Shown in pieces: positions 1-7,790 of a stretch of DNA of 64,000 nucleotides. The DNA is from CBDCFV01 sp963664625 (lineage in GTDB: Bacteria > Chloroflexota > Dehalococcoidia > Lucifugimonadales > UBA3495), in NCBI GenBank assembly GCA_963664625.1, contig OY761541.1:1240001-1304000 (forward strand), given 5' to 3'. Made by a program: the position numbers and the translations under genes. The notes below the pieces were generated by a model that saw nothing but the letters and a program-made list of their open reading frames with translations, was not told where the DNA came from and did not search any database. The stretch's first letter is position 1; every line of letters begins with the position of its first letter.

Positions 1-731
1 CGCAGGTTGCGGCGCAGATTGCCGGGGTACACGGCCGTGACTATCTCGTCGGCGGTCTTGTAGCCTTGTTCCAAGGCATTGATAACCTGTTTTTCCCGTT
101 CCAGCCGGTGGTGAATATACCATTGGATTCGAGCGGCCCCATTCTGCACCAACTGGCCGTGGCCGGGGCATATCAGCGCGGGCTTCTGCTTGGCCAGCAA
201 CTCCAGCGACGACATGTACTGCTTGAGGTTTCGCACGCTGGATGAGGAGTTGCCCAGAATGGTGTCGCCGCTGAACAGCGTCCGGTGTTCCCTCAGAAAG
301 TAGCAAACGTGGTTGTCTTCGTGGCCGGGAGTGAACAGCGCCCGCAGGCTGACGCCGCCGGTCTTGATGACCTCCCTGGAGCGCAACGGCGACACACATT
401 CCGGGCCTAACCGCTGGACAAGATAGGGCGCCAGCTTGGGGTGGCAGCGGACGGTGCATCCCATAGCTTCTTGAATGCGGTCAAGCCCGCCGATATGGTC
501 ACCGTGGCCGTGGGTGACCAGGATGGCGGAGATTCTGGGTCGGCCCAACTCGGAGTAGTAGTCCAGTATCTGCTTGGTCCAGGAACGGTAAGGCTCGCCC
601 GAATCGACGACCACCATGTGTTCGTTGGGGTCGCCGACGAAGTATATCTGGGTCCCTCCCGGGTGCATTGCCCCGAAGGTGTTGGGGTCTTCTTCAATAT
701 GGGTGCTGTAGACGTGCTCGGCGATTTGCAT
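1..731 (-). CDS. MBL-fold metallohydrolase (LACTB2-like), 3' end outside window
   Basis: This is a metallo-beta-lactamase-fold hydrolase that runs off the left edge; about 243 codons are present, starting from ATG at 731. The metal site is complete in the visible part: HGHGDH at residues 73-78, TPGH (His136), FSGD (Asp155) and CPGHG (His190). After about residue 200 a basic helical region (RLEREKQVINAL) begins, as in the winged-helix tail of LACTB2/ribonuclease-type MBL proteins. The family includes hydrolases of thioesters, hydroxyacylglutathione and RNA, so the substrate cannot be named. The gene stands alone, with about 340 bp of non-coding DNA upstream. The family call is firm; the exact activity is unknown. 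Confidence 0.85.
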   Translation of the reverse strand, partial: MQIAEHVYSTHIEEDPNTFGAMHPGGTQIYFVGDPNEHMVVVDSGEPYRSWTKQILDYYSELGRPRISAILVTHGHGDHIGGLDRIQEAMGCTVRCHPKLAPYLVQRLGPECVSPLRSREVIKTGGVSLRALFTPGHEDNHVCYFLREHRTLFSGDTILGNSSSSVRNLKQYMSSLELLAKQKPALICPGHGQLVQNGAARIQWYIHHRLEREKQVINALEQGYKTADEIVTAVYPGNLRRNL

Positions 732-733
732 GA

Positions 734-1068
734 TGTTCCTCTTGGTTGGGGCCTGTCGGATTCGAGAGCTTAAACGATGCTTGAGTTGACCGGATGTTAG
801 CCGGGTGGTGTGTCACCGTCAACCAACTGGGCTGTCGTTGCAAGGTTTGTGCAAAGTAATTGTCTGAATCAGGATTTACCGGATTTGGCGATTTTCAGGA
901 CATTCCTAATCCTGAGCATCCTGTAATCTTGATAATCCTGATTCAGACATTCGCCTCCGGTAAAGGCTTGGCGTAAGGCTTGCCGTTGTTGCCGCCCATA
1001 TCCCGGCTCTACGGTGGTATCATGGGCGCAGAGACGAGAAATAAAACACCAACGGTATTGAGGAGACC
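734..1068. other. Intergenic region between divergent genes
   Basis: This gap separates the minus-strand MBL gene from the plus-strand acylase gene. It must hold both promoters, but I see no convincing -35/-10 pair. Its middle is occupied by an 87-bp palindromic element, listed separately. Confidence 0.5.
862..948. repeat. 87-bp palindromic element, copy 1
   Basis: It begins GTCTGAATCAGGATT and ends AATCCTGATTCAGAC, a perfect 15-bp terminal inverted repeat. The interior carries further AATCCTG/CAGGATT half-motifs, so it can fold along its length. A second copy of exactly the same length lies at 30001-30087. It contains no ORF and looks like a small non-autonomous repeat. Confidence 0.8.
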
Positions 1069-3393
1069 ATGATGGACGTTGACCAGCTTAAAGCGGCGAT
1101 TCCCCCTTTGTCCGGGACTTTGGATGTTCCCGGACTTGAGTCCTCGGTAGAGGTGTACCGGGACGGGTACGGCATTCCGCACATAAAAGCTTCCAGCGAG
1201 CGCGACGCCTTCTTCGCCCAAGGGTTCGTAACGGCCCAGGACCGGCTGTGGCACATGGAGTACGACCGGCGGCGGGGAATGGGCCGGTGGGCGGAGGTTG
1301 TCGGGGCGTCTGCTCTGGAGCAGGACAAGCTGATGCGGCGGTTCCGGCTGGAAGCCAGCGCCCGGGCGGACTATGGGGCGGTTGCCGAGCGCACCCGCAG
1401 CATGTTCGACGCCTACGCTTGCGGAGTCAACGCCTTCATCGAGCACGGCAAGGCATTGCCGGCGGAGTACGAAATAGCCGGCATAAGCCCCGAACCGTGG
1501 CAGCCTTGGGACGGGTTGGTGGCCTACAAGGTCCGGCACATCCTGATGGGCGTGTTCGAGTCGAAGATATGGCGGGCGCAGGTATTGAAGGAGGTCGGCC
1601 CGGAGAAAACGGCGGAACTGTTCCCCGGCTACCAACCGGGCCAACTGCTGATACTGCCTCCGGGCAAGGACTACGAAGGGCCGTTGGCCGACAGCGTGGA
1701 GGAATTGAGCAACGGCATCGCCGCCTTGGGATACCTCAACGGTAGCAGCGGCGGCAGCAATAGCTGGGCCCTGGCGGGGGCGAAGACCGCCACCGGGATG
1801 CCGCTGGTGGCGGGAGACTCTCACCGGGCATTGGACACTCCCAACGTCTATTACCAGAACCACCTGTCGTGTCCCAGCTTCGACGTAGTGGGGCTTTCCT
1901 TCCCCGGAGTGCCGGGATTTCCTCACTTCGGCCACAACGAATGGGTGTCGTGGTGCGTTACCCACCTTGGGGCGGACTACCAGGACCTGTACATAGAGCG
2001 GTTCAAGGAGGATGACTCCCGGTATTACCTTTTCGAAGGGCAGTGGCGGCGGGCGGAGTCTTTCCCCGAAGTAATCAAGGTCCGGGGCAGCGATGACGTG
2101 AGCCTGGATGTCACGGTGACACACCACGGCCCGGTCATTTCCGGCGGCCCCGGGGCGGGCAGCGGCCTGGCCTTCAAGTACACCGCCACCGAGGGGGCGT
2201 CAAGCTGGCCCGACACGCTGTGGCAGATGCTGCTGGCCAAGGACGCCAACGAACTGGTCGAGTCGATGCGGGAATGGATGGACCCGTGCAACAATTTCGT
2301 GTTCGGTGACGTTCACGGCAACGCCGGGTACCTGTGCCGGGGGAAGGTGCCGGTCCGGTCTTCGGCTAACGGTTGGCTGCCGGTGCCCGGCTGGACGGGA
2401 GAGCACGAGTGGCAGGGGTACATCCCGTTCGACGAGATGCCCCGCTCAGTAAACCCGGAGCAGCAGTACATTGCCACGGCCAACAACAAACCCGTCGGCG
2501 ACGATTATCCCCACTACATTTCGGTGGAGTTCACCCCCGGCTTCCGGGCGAGGCGGGTCACCGAGGGGCTGCTGGCGTTGGACCGACCCGGCGCGCCGGA
2601 CATGGCCAAGGTTCACGCGGAGCGAATATCCATTCCGGCATTGGCCTATTTGAGCATAATGGACCGCGTCGAGCCGCAGGATGCGCTCTCCGCATCGGCC
2701 AAAGAGCGGCTATTGAACTGGTCCGGGCACATGGACGCCGACAGGGTGGAGCCGACGATTTACAGCGCCTTCCGGGACGCGCTGCTCAAGGAGGTGCTGA
2801 AGCACAACCTGGGGCACAAGCTGGGGGAACTGGCTTGGAGTCCCGACGGGAGAGGCTTGGGCGGATTTATCGCCAGGCTGAAGTCCCGGCTGTCGGCGAT
2901 GGTCGAGGAGGGCGATCATACCCTGTTGCCAACGGGCAAAAGCTGGCCTGAGGCAATGTCCGACGCCTTGGCCAAGGGAGTCGCCGATCTGAAGGAGAGG
3001 TTTGGGGACAATATGGACGAGTGGCGTTGGGACCGGCTGCACCAAGCCCGTCCGCGCCACACGCTGTCGGAGGGCTTCCCGGAACTGGCCCAGCTACTGG
3101 ACCCGCCGCCTATTCCGATGAGCGGCGACGGGGATACTCCGTTGGCGGGCAGCTACGCCGCGGCCAACCCGGCGACGGTCACCGGGCTTTCCGTGGCGCG
3201 GTACGTCTACGACATGTCCGACTGGAACAACTCCCTCTGGGCGGTGCCGCTGGGCAGTTCGGGACACCCCGGCAGCCATCACTACCACGACCAGTCTGAG
3301 ACGTGGCGAAAGGTCGAGTTAGTGCCGATGGAGTACGATTGGGACCACATCGTTGCCCACAGCGAAACGCAGCAGCGGTTGGAGCCGGCGTAG
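1069..3393 (+). CDS. Penicillin acylase family (S45) Ntn-hydrolase
   Basis: This 774-residue protein has the layout of S45 amidases, which cleave themselves into two chains. The N-terminal part carries RDGYGIPHI (residues 31-39) and AFFAQGFVTAQDRLWHME (47-64), typical of the alpha chain. The beta chain should begin at Ser230 in GGSNSW, the N-terminal nucleophile, followed by PLVAGDSH and PGFPHFGHN. Later motifs (NNKPVGDDYP; DWNNSLWAVPLGSSGHPGS) also fit. Family members hydrolyse beta-lactams, acyl-homoserine lactones or other N-acyl amides, so the substrate is open. No clear signal peptide precedes the domain, although most relatives are periplasmic, so a cytoplasmic site is possible. ATG at 1069 is preceded by GAGGAGACC; ATG at 1072 is equally plausible. 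Confidence 0.9.
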   Translation: MMDVDQLKAAIPPLSGTLDVPGLESSVEVYRDGYGIPHIKASSERDAFFAQGFVTAQDRLWHMEYDRRRGMGRWAEVVGASALEQDKLMRRFRLEASARADYGAVAERTRSMFDAYACGVNAFIEHGKALPAEYEIAGISPEPWQPWDGLVAYKVRHILMGVFESKIWRAQVLKEVGPEKTAELFPGYQPGQLLILPPGKDYEGPLADSVEELSNGIAALGYLNGSSGGSNSWALAGAKTATGMPLVAGDSHRALDTPNVYYQNHLSCPSFDVVGLSFPGVPGFPHFGHNEWVSWCVTHLGADYQDLYIERFKEDDSRYYLFEGQWRRAESFPEVIKVRGSDDVSLDVTVTHHGPVISGGPGAGSGLAFKYTATEGASSWPDTLWQMLLAKDANELVESMREWMDPCNNFVFGDVHGNAGYLCRGKVPVRSSANGWLPVPGWTGEHEWQGYIPFDEMPRSVNPEQQYIATANNKPVGDDYPHYISVEFTPGFRARRVTEGLLALDRPGAPDMAKVHAERISIPALAYLSIMDRVEPQDALSASAKERLLNWSGHMDADRVEPTIYSAFRDALLKEVLKHNLGHKLGELAWSPDGRGLGGFIARLKSRLSAMVEEGDHTLLPTGKSWPEAMSDALAKGVADLKERFGDNMDEWRWDRLHQARPRHTLSEGFPELAQLLDPPPIPMSGDGDTPLAGSYAAANPATVTGLSVARYVYDMSDWNNSLWAVPLGSSGHPGSHHYHDQSETWRKVELVPMEYDWDHIVAHSETQQRLEPA

Positions 3394-3411
3394 GGGGGGT
3401 AGTCCCCTTCG

Positions 3412-3885
3412 TCACCCGCCCTTGAGGTGGCGGCCCAGCAGGTCTATGGCGGCTTGGGCGGCGCCGTGCTTGGTGGCGTCTCGGTCTCCGGCGACGTGGA
3501 TCTCAATTGCCGAGTCCTCGCCGTCCTTTACCGACAGGCCCACCCAGAAGGTGCCGATGGGCTGGCCGCCGCTGCCGGGTCCGGGGCCGGTGACGCCGGT
3601 GGTGGAGACGGCGTAGTCGGTGCCGGTCAACTCGCGGACGCCCTTGGCCATAGCCTTGGCCATCTCCTCACTCACGCTGCCGTAGGTTGCGTAAAGGTCG
3701 TCGGGCACTCCCAGTACTTTCTCCTTCAATCCTCCGGTGTAGGCAACCACGCCGCCGGGAAAGTACTTGGAGCTTCCCGGTATAGTGCCCAGCAAGTAGC
3801 CGATCAGTCCACAGGTGCAGGCCTCGGCCACCGAGACCGTCTCTCCTCGAGCAGTCAGCAATTCCGCCAATTCTTGTACTTCCAT
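3412..3885 (-). CDS. CinA C-terminal-type nicotinamide-nucleotide amidohydrolase (PncC-like)
   Basis: A 157-residue stand-alone CinA C-terminal domain, the usual length of PncC enzymes that deamidate nicotinamide mononucleotide in pyridine-nucleotide salvage. The core motif is intact: GSSKYFPGGVVAYTGG (residues 37-52), followed by a lysine, and TGVTGPGPGSGG near residue 100. One difference is EACTCGL (residues 21-27) where the family usually has ESCTGG. The start ATG at 3885 has a strong ribosome site, AAGGAGAAG. The gene lies 13 bp downstream of the rhomboid gene on the same strand and is probably cotranscribed with it. The protein is expected to be cytoplasmic. Confidence 0.88.
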   Translation of the reverse strand: MEVQELAELLTARGETVSVAEACTCGLIGYLLGTIPGSSKYFPGGVVAYTGGLKEKVLGVPDDLYATYGSVSEEMAKAMAKGVRELTGTDYAVSTTGVTGPGPGSGGQPIGTFWVGLSVKDGEDSAIEIHVAGDRDATKHGAAQAAIDLLGRHLKGG

Positions 3886-3898
3886 TAAAAACTTCTCC

Positions 3899-4477
3899 TT
3901 AAACTTCGTGCTGTTGGCTTTGGGTTGATTGCGGTTGGTCCCGGCGGCCGCGTGTCAGCCATGCAACGAAACCGCCGGCCAACAGCCCGCAGAGGTGTCC
4001 TTCCCATGATATGAAGCCGCCCACCGGGAGTATGCCGAACAGCATTCCCCAGCCGAACACCACTATAACGAGAACCGCCACCAGGATGGAGAGGATTCTC
4101 CTGTCGTACCAGCCCTTGGCCACCAGGTATCCAAAGTAGCCGAAGACCAGTCCGCTGGCCCCCACGTGGACCGCGGAACGGCCTATCACCCAAACTCCAG
4201 CGCCGCCGAGAATGATAATTGCCAAGGATACCCAAGGGAAAGCGCGCCTCGCCCGCAACGCTGTGAAGCCGCCCAGCACCAGCAAGGGTATAGTGTTGGA
4301 GAGGACGTGCCCGATGCCCGCGTGGAGAAAGGGGCTCAGGGGGATTCCTTTCAACCCTTCCTGGGTGCGTGGGAGAATACCGTAGGCGCTTAGTCCGTGG
4401 CCCATCAAAATGTTCACAAGTTCCACTACCCAGATTACCCCGACGAATACGACAAGTAGAATCAGGCTTACTAACAT
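3899..4477 (-). CDS. Rhomboid-family intramembrane serine protease
   Basis: A 192-residue, strongly hydrophobic protein with about six membrane helices, the minimal bacterial rhomboid size. The catalytic serine is in HVGASGL (Ser108) and the partner histidine in SWEGHLCGLLAGG (His161), so the Ser-His dyad is present. HAGIGHVLSNT (residues 52-62) matches the conserved loop and second-helix region. Rhomboids cleave membrane-embedded substrates; the substrate here cannot be inferred. The hydrophilic tail (residues 177-192) is rich in Gln and Ser. It is probably in one transcript with the downstream CinA-like gene. Confidence 0.9.
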   Translation of the reverse strand: MLVSLILLVVFVGVIWVVELVNILMGHGLSAYGILPRTQEGLKGIPLSPFLHAGIGHVLSNTIPLLVLGGFTALRARRAFPWVSLAIIILGGAGVWVIGRSAVHVGASGLVFGYFGYLVAKGWYDRRILSILVAVLVIVVFGWGMLFGILPVGGFISWEGHLCGLLAGGFVAWLTRGRRDQPQSTQSQQHEV

Positions 4478-4531
4478 TGGACCTTATCCCTTGCCCACAG
4501 ACAGTGCAGTATGGAACAGGTTTTGACCATG

Positions 4532-4909
4532 CTACCGTCGCGCCTCGGCAAGCACATCCACCAAGTGCTTTGATACATGTTTGAGGCCTACGCCTATAGG
4601 GTCACGAACACCGTCGGGGTTGTCCTCGTCCACCTGCCAGTACCCTACGAAATCTCCGGTCTCGGTAATAAGGGCTGGGTCACCGGTTTTCGTACCAATG
4701 ATCAAAGTATCAGTTTCAGAGTCGTATCCTAGTCCCAAGGGTAGGTACGCAGATGCACCCATGATGATCAGTCCCACTATCTCGTGACTGTCCCATGTGA
4801 GGAGTTCGACGGCAATGCCGGGATAGTCCAGCAGGGAGGCGGCAGCGGCTTTTGGCGCTTCTGTGGTGACATGAAGGACGTTGGCCTCTTTGTCATAGCT
4901 GACCCGCAT
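4532..4909 (-). CDS. DUF2283-type protein, possible antitoxin partner
   Basis: About 125 residues beginning MRVSYDKEANVLHVTT, the characteristic opening of DUF2283 proteins, in which a short beta-sheet domain starts with YD.e.D.L.v. I choose ATG at 4909 rather than 4930 because GGAGGAACGCA lies directly before it. The start overlaps the end of the upstream DUF4258-like gene by 17 bp, so the two are translationally linked. DUF2283 genes are often found next to small DUF4258 or RelE-like genes and have been proposed as antitoxins. That role is inference here. The C-terminal part (about residues 60-125) is longer than in typical members and carries an acidic stretch. Confidence 0.65.
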   Translation of the reverse strand: MRVSYDKEANVLHVTTEAPKAAAASLLDYPGIAVELLTWDSHEIVGLIIMGASAYLPLGLGYDSETDTLIIGTKTGDPALITETGDFVGYWQVDEDNPDGVRDPIGVGLKHVSKHLVDVLAEARR

Positions 4910-5234
4910 TGCGTTCCTCCAGGCCTTCATAGTTCCTGACGAAGTAATCGCGATTTCCCTTGTTCCAGTGGCTGGTAGCCGTCCGGTCCTGGAACGCCGT
5001 AATGATCAGCTCATCGTCCATAGAGATTACCACCCTGACCAACCCGTCCAGTCCGGGAACGAACCCCATATATGTCCAACTCTGGCTTCCGTCACGCTCG
5101 GTGCGGACGCCACGCACTACCCAATGGTCCAAGACATGGGCAACACTCGTGTCTGTGATTCCCGAATGCCGGTGCTCCCTCATGTGCCGGCTGACTCTCC
5201 GTGTCCGACCACCTGCTATGATAGTTTCTTGCAA
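4893..5234 (-). CDS. Small DUF4258-like protein, possible toxin partner
   Basis: A 113-residue basic protein. The order of features (SRHMREHRHSGITDTSVAHVL at residues 15-35, then a beta-rich stretch with WTYMGFVPG, RVVISMDDELIITAF) resembles DUF4258, a RelE-fold-like small domain with an N-terminal helix H..eR.is...V. The match is by eye and not strong. It starts 6 bp after the end of tlyA and overlaps the following DUF2283 gene. A toxin-antitoxin pair is a reasonable hypothesis only. An internal start at Met18 (5183) is possible. Confidence 0.5.
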   Translation of the reverse strand: MQETIIAGGRTRRVSRHMREHRHSGITDTSVAHVLDHWVVRGVRTERDGSQSWTYMGFVPGLDGLVRVVISMDDELIITAFQDRTATSHWNKGNRDYFVRNYEGLEERNAGQL

Positions 5235-5240
5235 CCGCCG

Positions 5241-5981
5241 CTACCACGGTTTCTGCAACAAGAGGAAGAACTCCCGGTTTCCGGCGTCGCCCAGGATGGG
5301 AGAGGCGCAAAGGTTTCTCACCCGCAGGCCCTGGTCCACGGCCCAGGCGACACAACGCCCGATGACCCTGGCGTGAACGGCCGGGTCTTTGACTACGCCG
5401 CCCCGGCCTACTTCATTCCGGCGCGCCTCGAATTGGGGCTTGACCAAGGCGGCGATGTAGCAGCCTTCGCGCAGGTGCCTGACTACTGAGGGTATCACCA
5501 GCGTCAAAGATATGAAAGAGACGTCGATGGTCGCCAAGTCCACGGCCTCGGGCAGGTCGAAAGGATAGCGGGCGTTGCACTTTTCAATCACCGTTACCCG
5601 CGGGTCGCGGCGCAGGCGGTAGTTTAACTGCCCGCGGCCCACGTCGAGGGCGTAGACTAGGGCCGCGCCCCGTTGCAGCAGGCAGTCGGTAAACCCCCCG
5701 GTGGACGCGCCGACGTCCAGTGCGGTCAGGCCATCGGGCGAGAGATTGAACACGTCGAGGGCGTGGGCCAGCTTGACGCCGCCGCGGCTGACGTAAGGGA
5801 GGCCGCCGCGCACGTCCAAAGGCTCGTTTTGCGACAGGGCGGAGCTGGGCTTGAGGACTCGGCCTTGGCGGTTGAACACCAAGCCCTCGGCTATAAGTGT
5901 CTGGGCCTGCTCCCGAGTCTCGGCCAAGCCCTTTTCGACCAGCAGAAGGTCGGCACGTTTTCTGGCCGCGGACTTAGGCAT
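5241..5981 (-). CDS. tlyA: TlyA-family rRNA 2'-O-methyltransferase
   Basis: A 246-residue protein with the TlyA layout: an N-terminal S4 RNA-binding domain (residues about 6-66) and an FtsJ/RrmJ-type methyltransferase domain. YVSRGGVKL (63-71), the SAM-binding motif ALDVGASTGGF (87-97), TIDVSFIS (151-158), KPQFEA (181-186) and a C-terminal GNREFFLLL are all present. TlyA methylates cytidine 2'-hydroxyls in 16S and/or 23S rRNA and is needed for capreomycin sensitivity in mycobacteria. Two small genes follow within a few base pairs on the same strand. Confidence 0.93.
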   Translation of the reverse strand: MPKSAARKRADLLLVEKGLAETREQAQTLIAEGLVFNRQGRVLKPSSALSQNEPLDVRGGLPYVSRGGVKLAHALDVFNLSPDGLTALDVGASTGGFTDCLLQRGAALVYALDVGRGQLNYRLRRDPRVTVIEKCNARYPFDLPEAVDLATIDVSFISLTLVIPSVVRHLREGCYIAALVKPQFEARRNEVGRGGVVKDPAVHARVIGRCVAWAVDQGLRVRNLCASPILGDAGNREFFLLLQKPW

Positions 5982-6025
5982 CAGTATTCCCGGGTTTCCG
6001 GGCCGGGGTTCCCGACCCCCTTCTC

Positions 6026-6085
6026 CCGTCTTTCCCGCGAAGGCGGGAAACCGGGCCAGGGGCAGGCTTCGCGGGAATGACGGGT
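6026..6085. repeat. Dispersed palindromic repeat, extended form
   Basis: The core hairpin is TTTCCCGC-GAAG-GCGGGAAA (6031-6050), followed by CCGGGCCAGGGGCAGGC and a second half-site GCGGGAATGACGGG. On the opposite strand this is the extended element seen at 27540-27592 and 39745-39797. It fills the gap between tlyA and the crotonase gene. Confidence 0.8.
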
Positions 6086-6102
6086 TATGGGATCCAGATG
6101 CG

Positions 6103-6891
6103 TCATTTGCCGATGAAACGCGGGGCGCGCTTTTCCAGGAAGGCGCGGTACCCTTCCACGTAGTCCTGGGTCTCGAACTGGCCTAGCGGCAGGGCGGACT
6201 CCTCGGGGGTCAGGTCGGCAAGATTGGGCTTGGCTTGGACCTGCCTGAGGGTAAGCTTGTTGACTGCGTGGGACAGGGGCGCCAGTGCGGCTACCTCGTC
6301 AGCCAGCTTGTAGGTGCACTCGTGCAGTTCTTCCGTTGGCACGACTTGGTTGACCAACCCTACTCGTAAGCATTCTTGAGCATCGAGCAGTCGGGCAGAC
6401 AAGAGTATGTAGAGGGCGGTACCCTTGCCAACCAGGTTGACCAGCCCCTGCATTTCCTGGTGGCCGATAGTTATGCCCAGTCGGGCGGCCGGGATGCCCA
6501 TCCGAGTGTCCTCGGAGGCGATGCGGAGGTCGGTGGCTACCGCCAGTTCGCAGCCGCCGCCAACGGCGAAGCCCCGTATCATAGAGATGGTGGGAGTGCC
6601 CATGTCGGCCAGCTTGGCCAGCACCTTGTCGACCGCCTCGTTGTAGGCCTTGGCTTTTGCGCCGTCGGCCCGGTGCTCGTCGAAGTCCGAGATGTCGGCC
6701 CCCGCGGAAAAGGCGCGGTCGCCGGCGCCGGTTATTACAATGGCCCGAATGTCCGGGGCAGAGTCCAGCGACTCCAGTATGCCGTGCAACTCGAGCCACA
6801 TGACATAGCTGATGGCGTTGCGCTGCGCCGGGCGGTTAAAGGTGATGGTGGCGACGGGAGCGTCGCGTTGCACCAGGATGTCGTCGGTCAT
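6103..6891 (-). CDS. Enoyl-CoA hydratase/isomerase (crotonase) family protein
   Basis: A 262-residue crotonase-fold protein. The oxyanion-hole segments are clear: FSAGADI (residues 61-67) and GFAVGGGCELA (107-117, with Glu115 matching the first catalytic Glu of hydratases). The second catalytic Glu, normally in a PE..LG motif, is missing: the sequence reads GIPAARLG (about 132-139). Dehydration/hydration by the standard two-Glu mechanism is therefore doubtful; isomerase, hydrolase or another crotonase reaction fits better. ATG at 6891 overlaps the stop of the upstream lactonase gene (ATGA), so the two are coupled. It is the last gene of the run that starts with the Dpp-like transporter. Confidence 0.88.
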   Translation of the reverse strand: MTDDILVQRDAPVATITFNRPAQRNAISYVMWLELHGILESLDSAPDIRAIVITGAGDRAFSAGADISDFDEHRADGAKAKAYNEAVDKVLAKLADMGTPTISMIRGFAVGGGCELAVATDLRIASEDTRMGIPAARLGITIGHQEMQGLVNLVGKGTALYILLSARLLDAQECLRVGLVNQVVPTEELHECTYKLADEVAALAPLSHAVNKLTLRQVQAKPNLADLTPEESALPLGQFETQDYVEGYRAFLEKRAPRFIGK

Positions 6892-7778
6892 GGCCACATT
6901 ATCCAGCCGGTGCGGTCGGTGCGGGCGCGGAACAGGTGGCCGCCGCCGGTGGTGACGTAAAGTGTCCTCATATCGGCGTCGCCGAAGCAGCAGTTGGTGG
7001 GTCGGTCCACCCGGAGCGGGTGGGTCTCCAGGACCCTGCCGGTGGGCGAGAAAACGTAGATCAACGGGCCGGGGCCGCTCTGCTCCCAGCCGGCGCAGAC
7101 GATGATGTTCCCGTCAACGTCCAAGGTCATGCCGTCCACGCCCCTCTGGACTCCTTGGTGGTCGATGCCGAAGGTGTGGAGAGTGGTGTAGGAACCCAAC
7201 GAGCCGTCGTCGTTGATGGGATAGGCCCGGAGTTGCCGCGGCTGGTCCGGCGAGTAGTCGCTCTGGGCGACGTACAGGGTCTTCTGGTCACGGGAAATCA
7301 GGACGCCGTTGGGTCGGCTCACGTCGTGGGTGACCCGTTTCAATTCCCAACCGCCGGATGGCTTTGGGTCCAGCCGCAGCACCGACATGTGGTCCAGTTC
7401 CTGGTCTCCTGCGGACCCGTTGAAAGGGTCGGTGAACCAGATGCGGCCCTGCTTGTCCACCGCCAGGTCGTTGGGGTTGTTGTGCTGCTTGCCGTCCAAG
7501 CGGCGGGGCAAGGAAGTGATGGTGCCGCCGTCTTTCTCGAAACGGACGATGCGGCGGCCGCCGCTCTGACAGCCGTAGAGGTTGCCCTGAGCATCGAAAC
7601 AGAGGCCGTTGGTGTGATTGGTGCCGGTAAAATACTCGGTGGTCTCGCCGGTCTTGGGGGAGTACCTCAAGATGCGGCTTGCTGGAATGTGGGTGAAAAG
7701 CAAGGCTTCACCGTCCCAGACGGGACCTTCGGTAGTGCCGCCGTAGGGACCGGCGACCAACTCAAAGTTCCAGCTCAT
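6888..7778 (-). CDS. SMP-30/gluconolactonase-family protein
   Basis: A 296-residue six-bladed beta-propeller of the SMP-30/gluconolactonase/LRE family. Seen directly are TEGPVWDG (residues 16-23, metal-binding Glu), NPNDLAVD (about 103-110) and a C-terminal GGVDGM-like and NCCFG series. Members hydrolyse sugar lactones or related cyclic esters with one divalent metal. The ribosome site GGAGG lies 7-9 bp before ATG 7778. The gene follows a DppC-type permease by 12 bp and is coupled to a crotonase gene, so it may act on an imported carbohydrate-derived acid or lactone. The substrate is inferred only from context. Confidence 0.85.
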   Translation of the reverse strand: MSWNFELVAGPYGGTTEGPVWDGEALLFTHIPASRILRYSPKTGETTEYFTGTNHTNGLCFDAQGNLYGCQSGGRRIVRFEKDGGTITSLPRRLDGKQHNNPNDLAVDKQGRIWFTDPFNGSAGDQELDHMSVLRLDPKPSGGWELKRVTHDVSRPNGVLISRDQKTLYVAQSDYSPDQPRQLRAYPINDDGSLGSYTTLHTFGIDHQGVQRGVDGMTLDVDGNIIVCAGWEQSGPGPLIYVFSPTGRVLETHPLRVDRPTNCCFGDADMRTLYVTTGGGHLFRARTDRTGWIMWP

Positions 7779-7790
7779 GGCATGGCCTCC

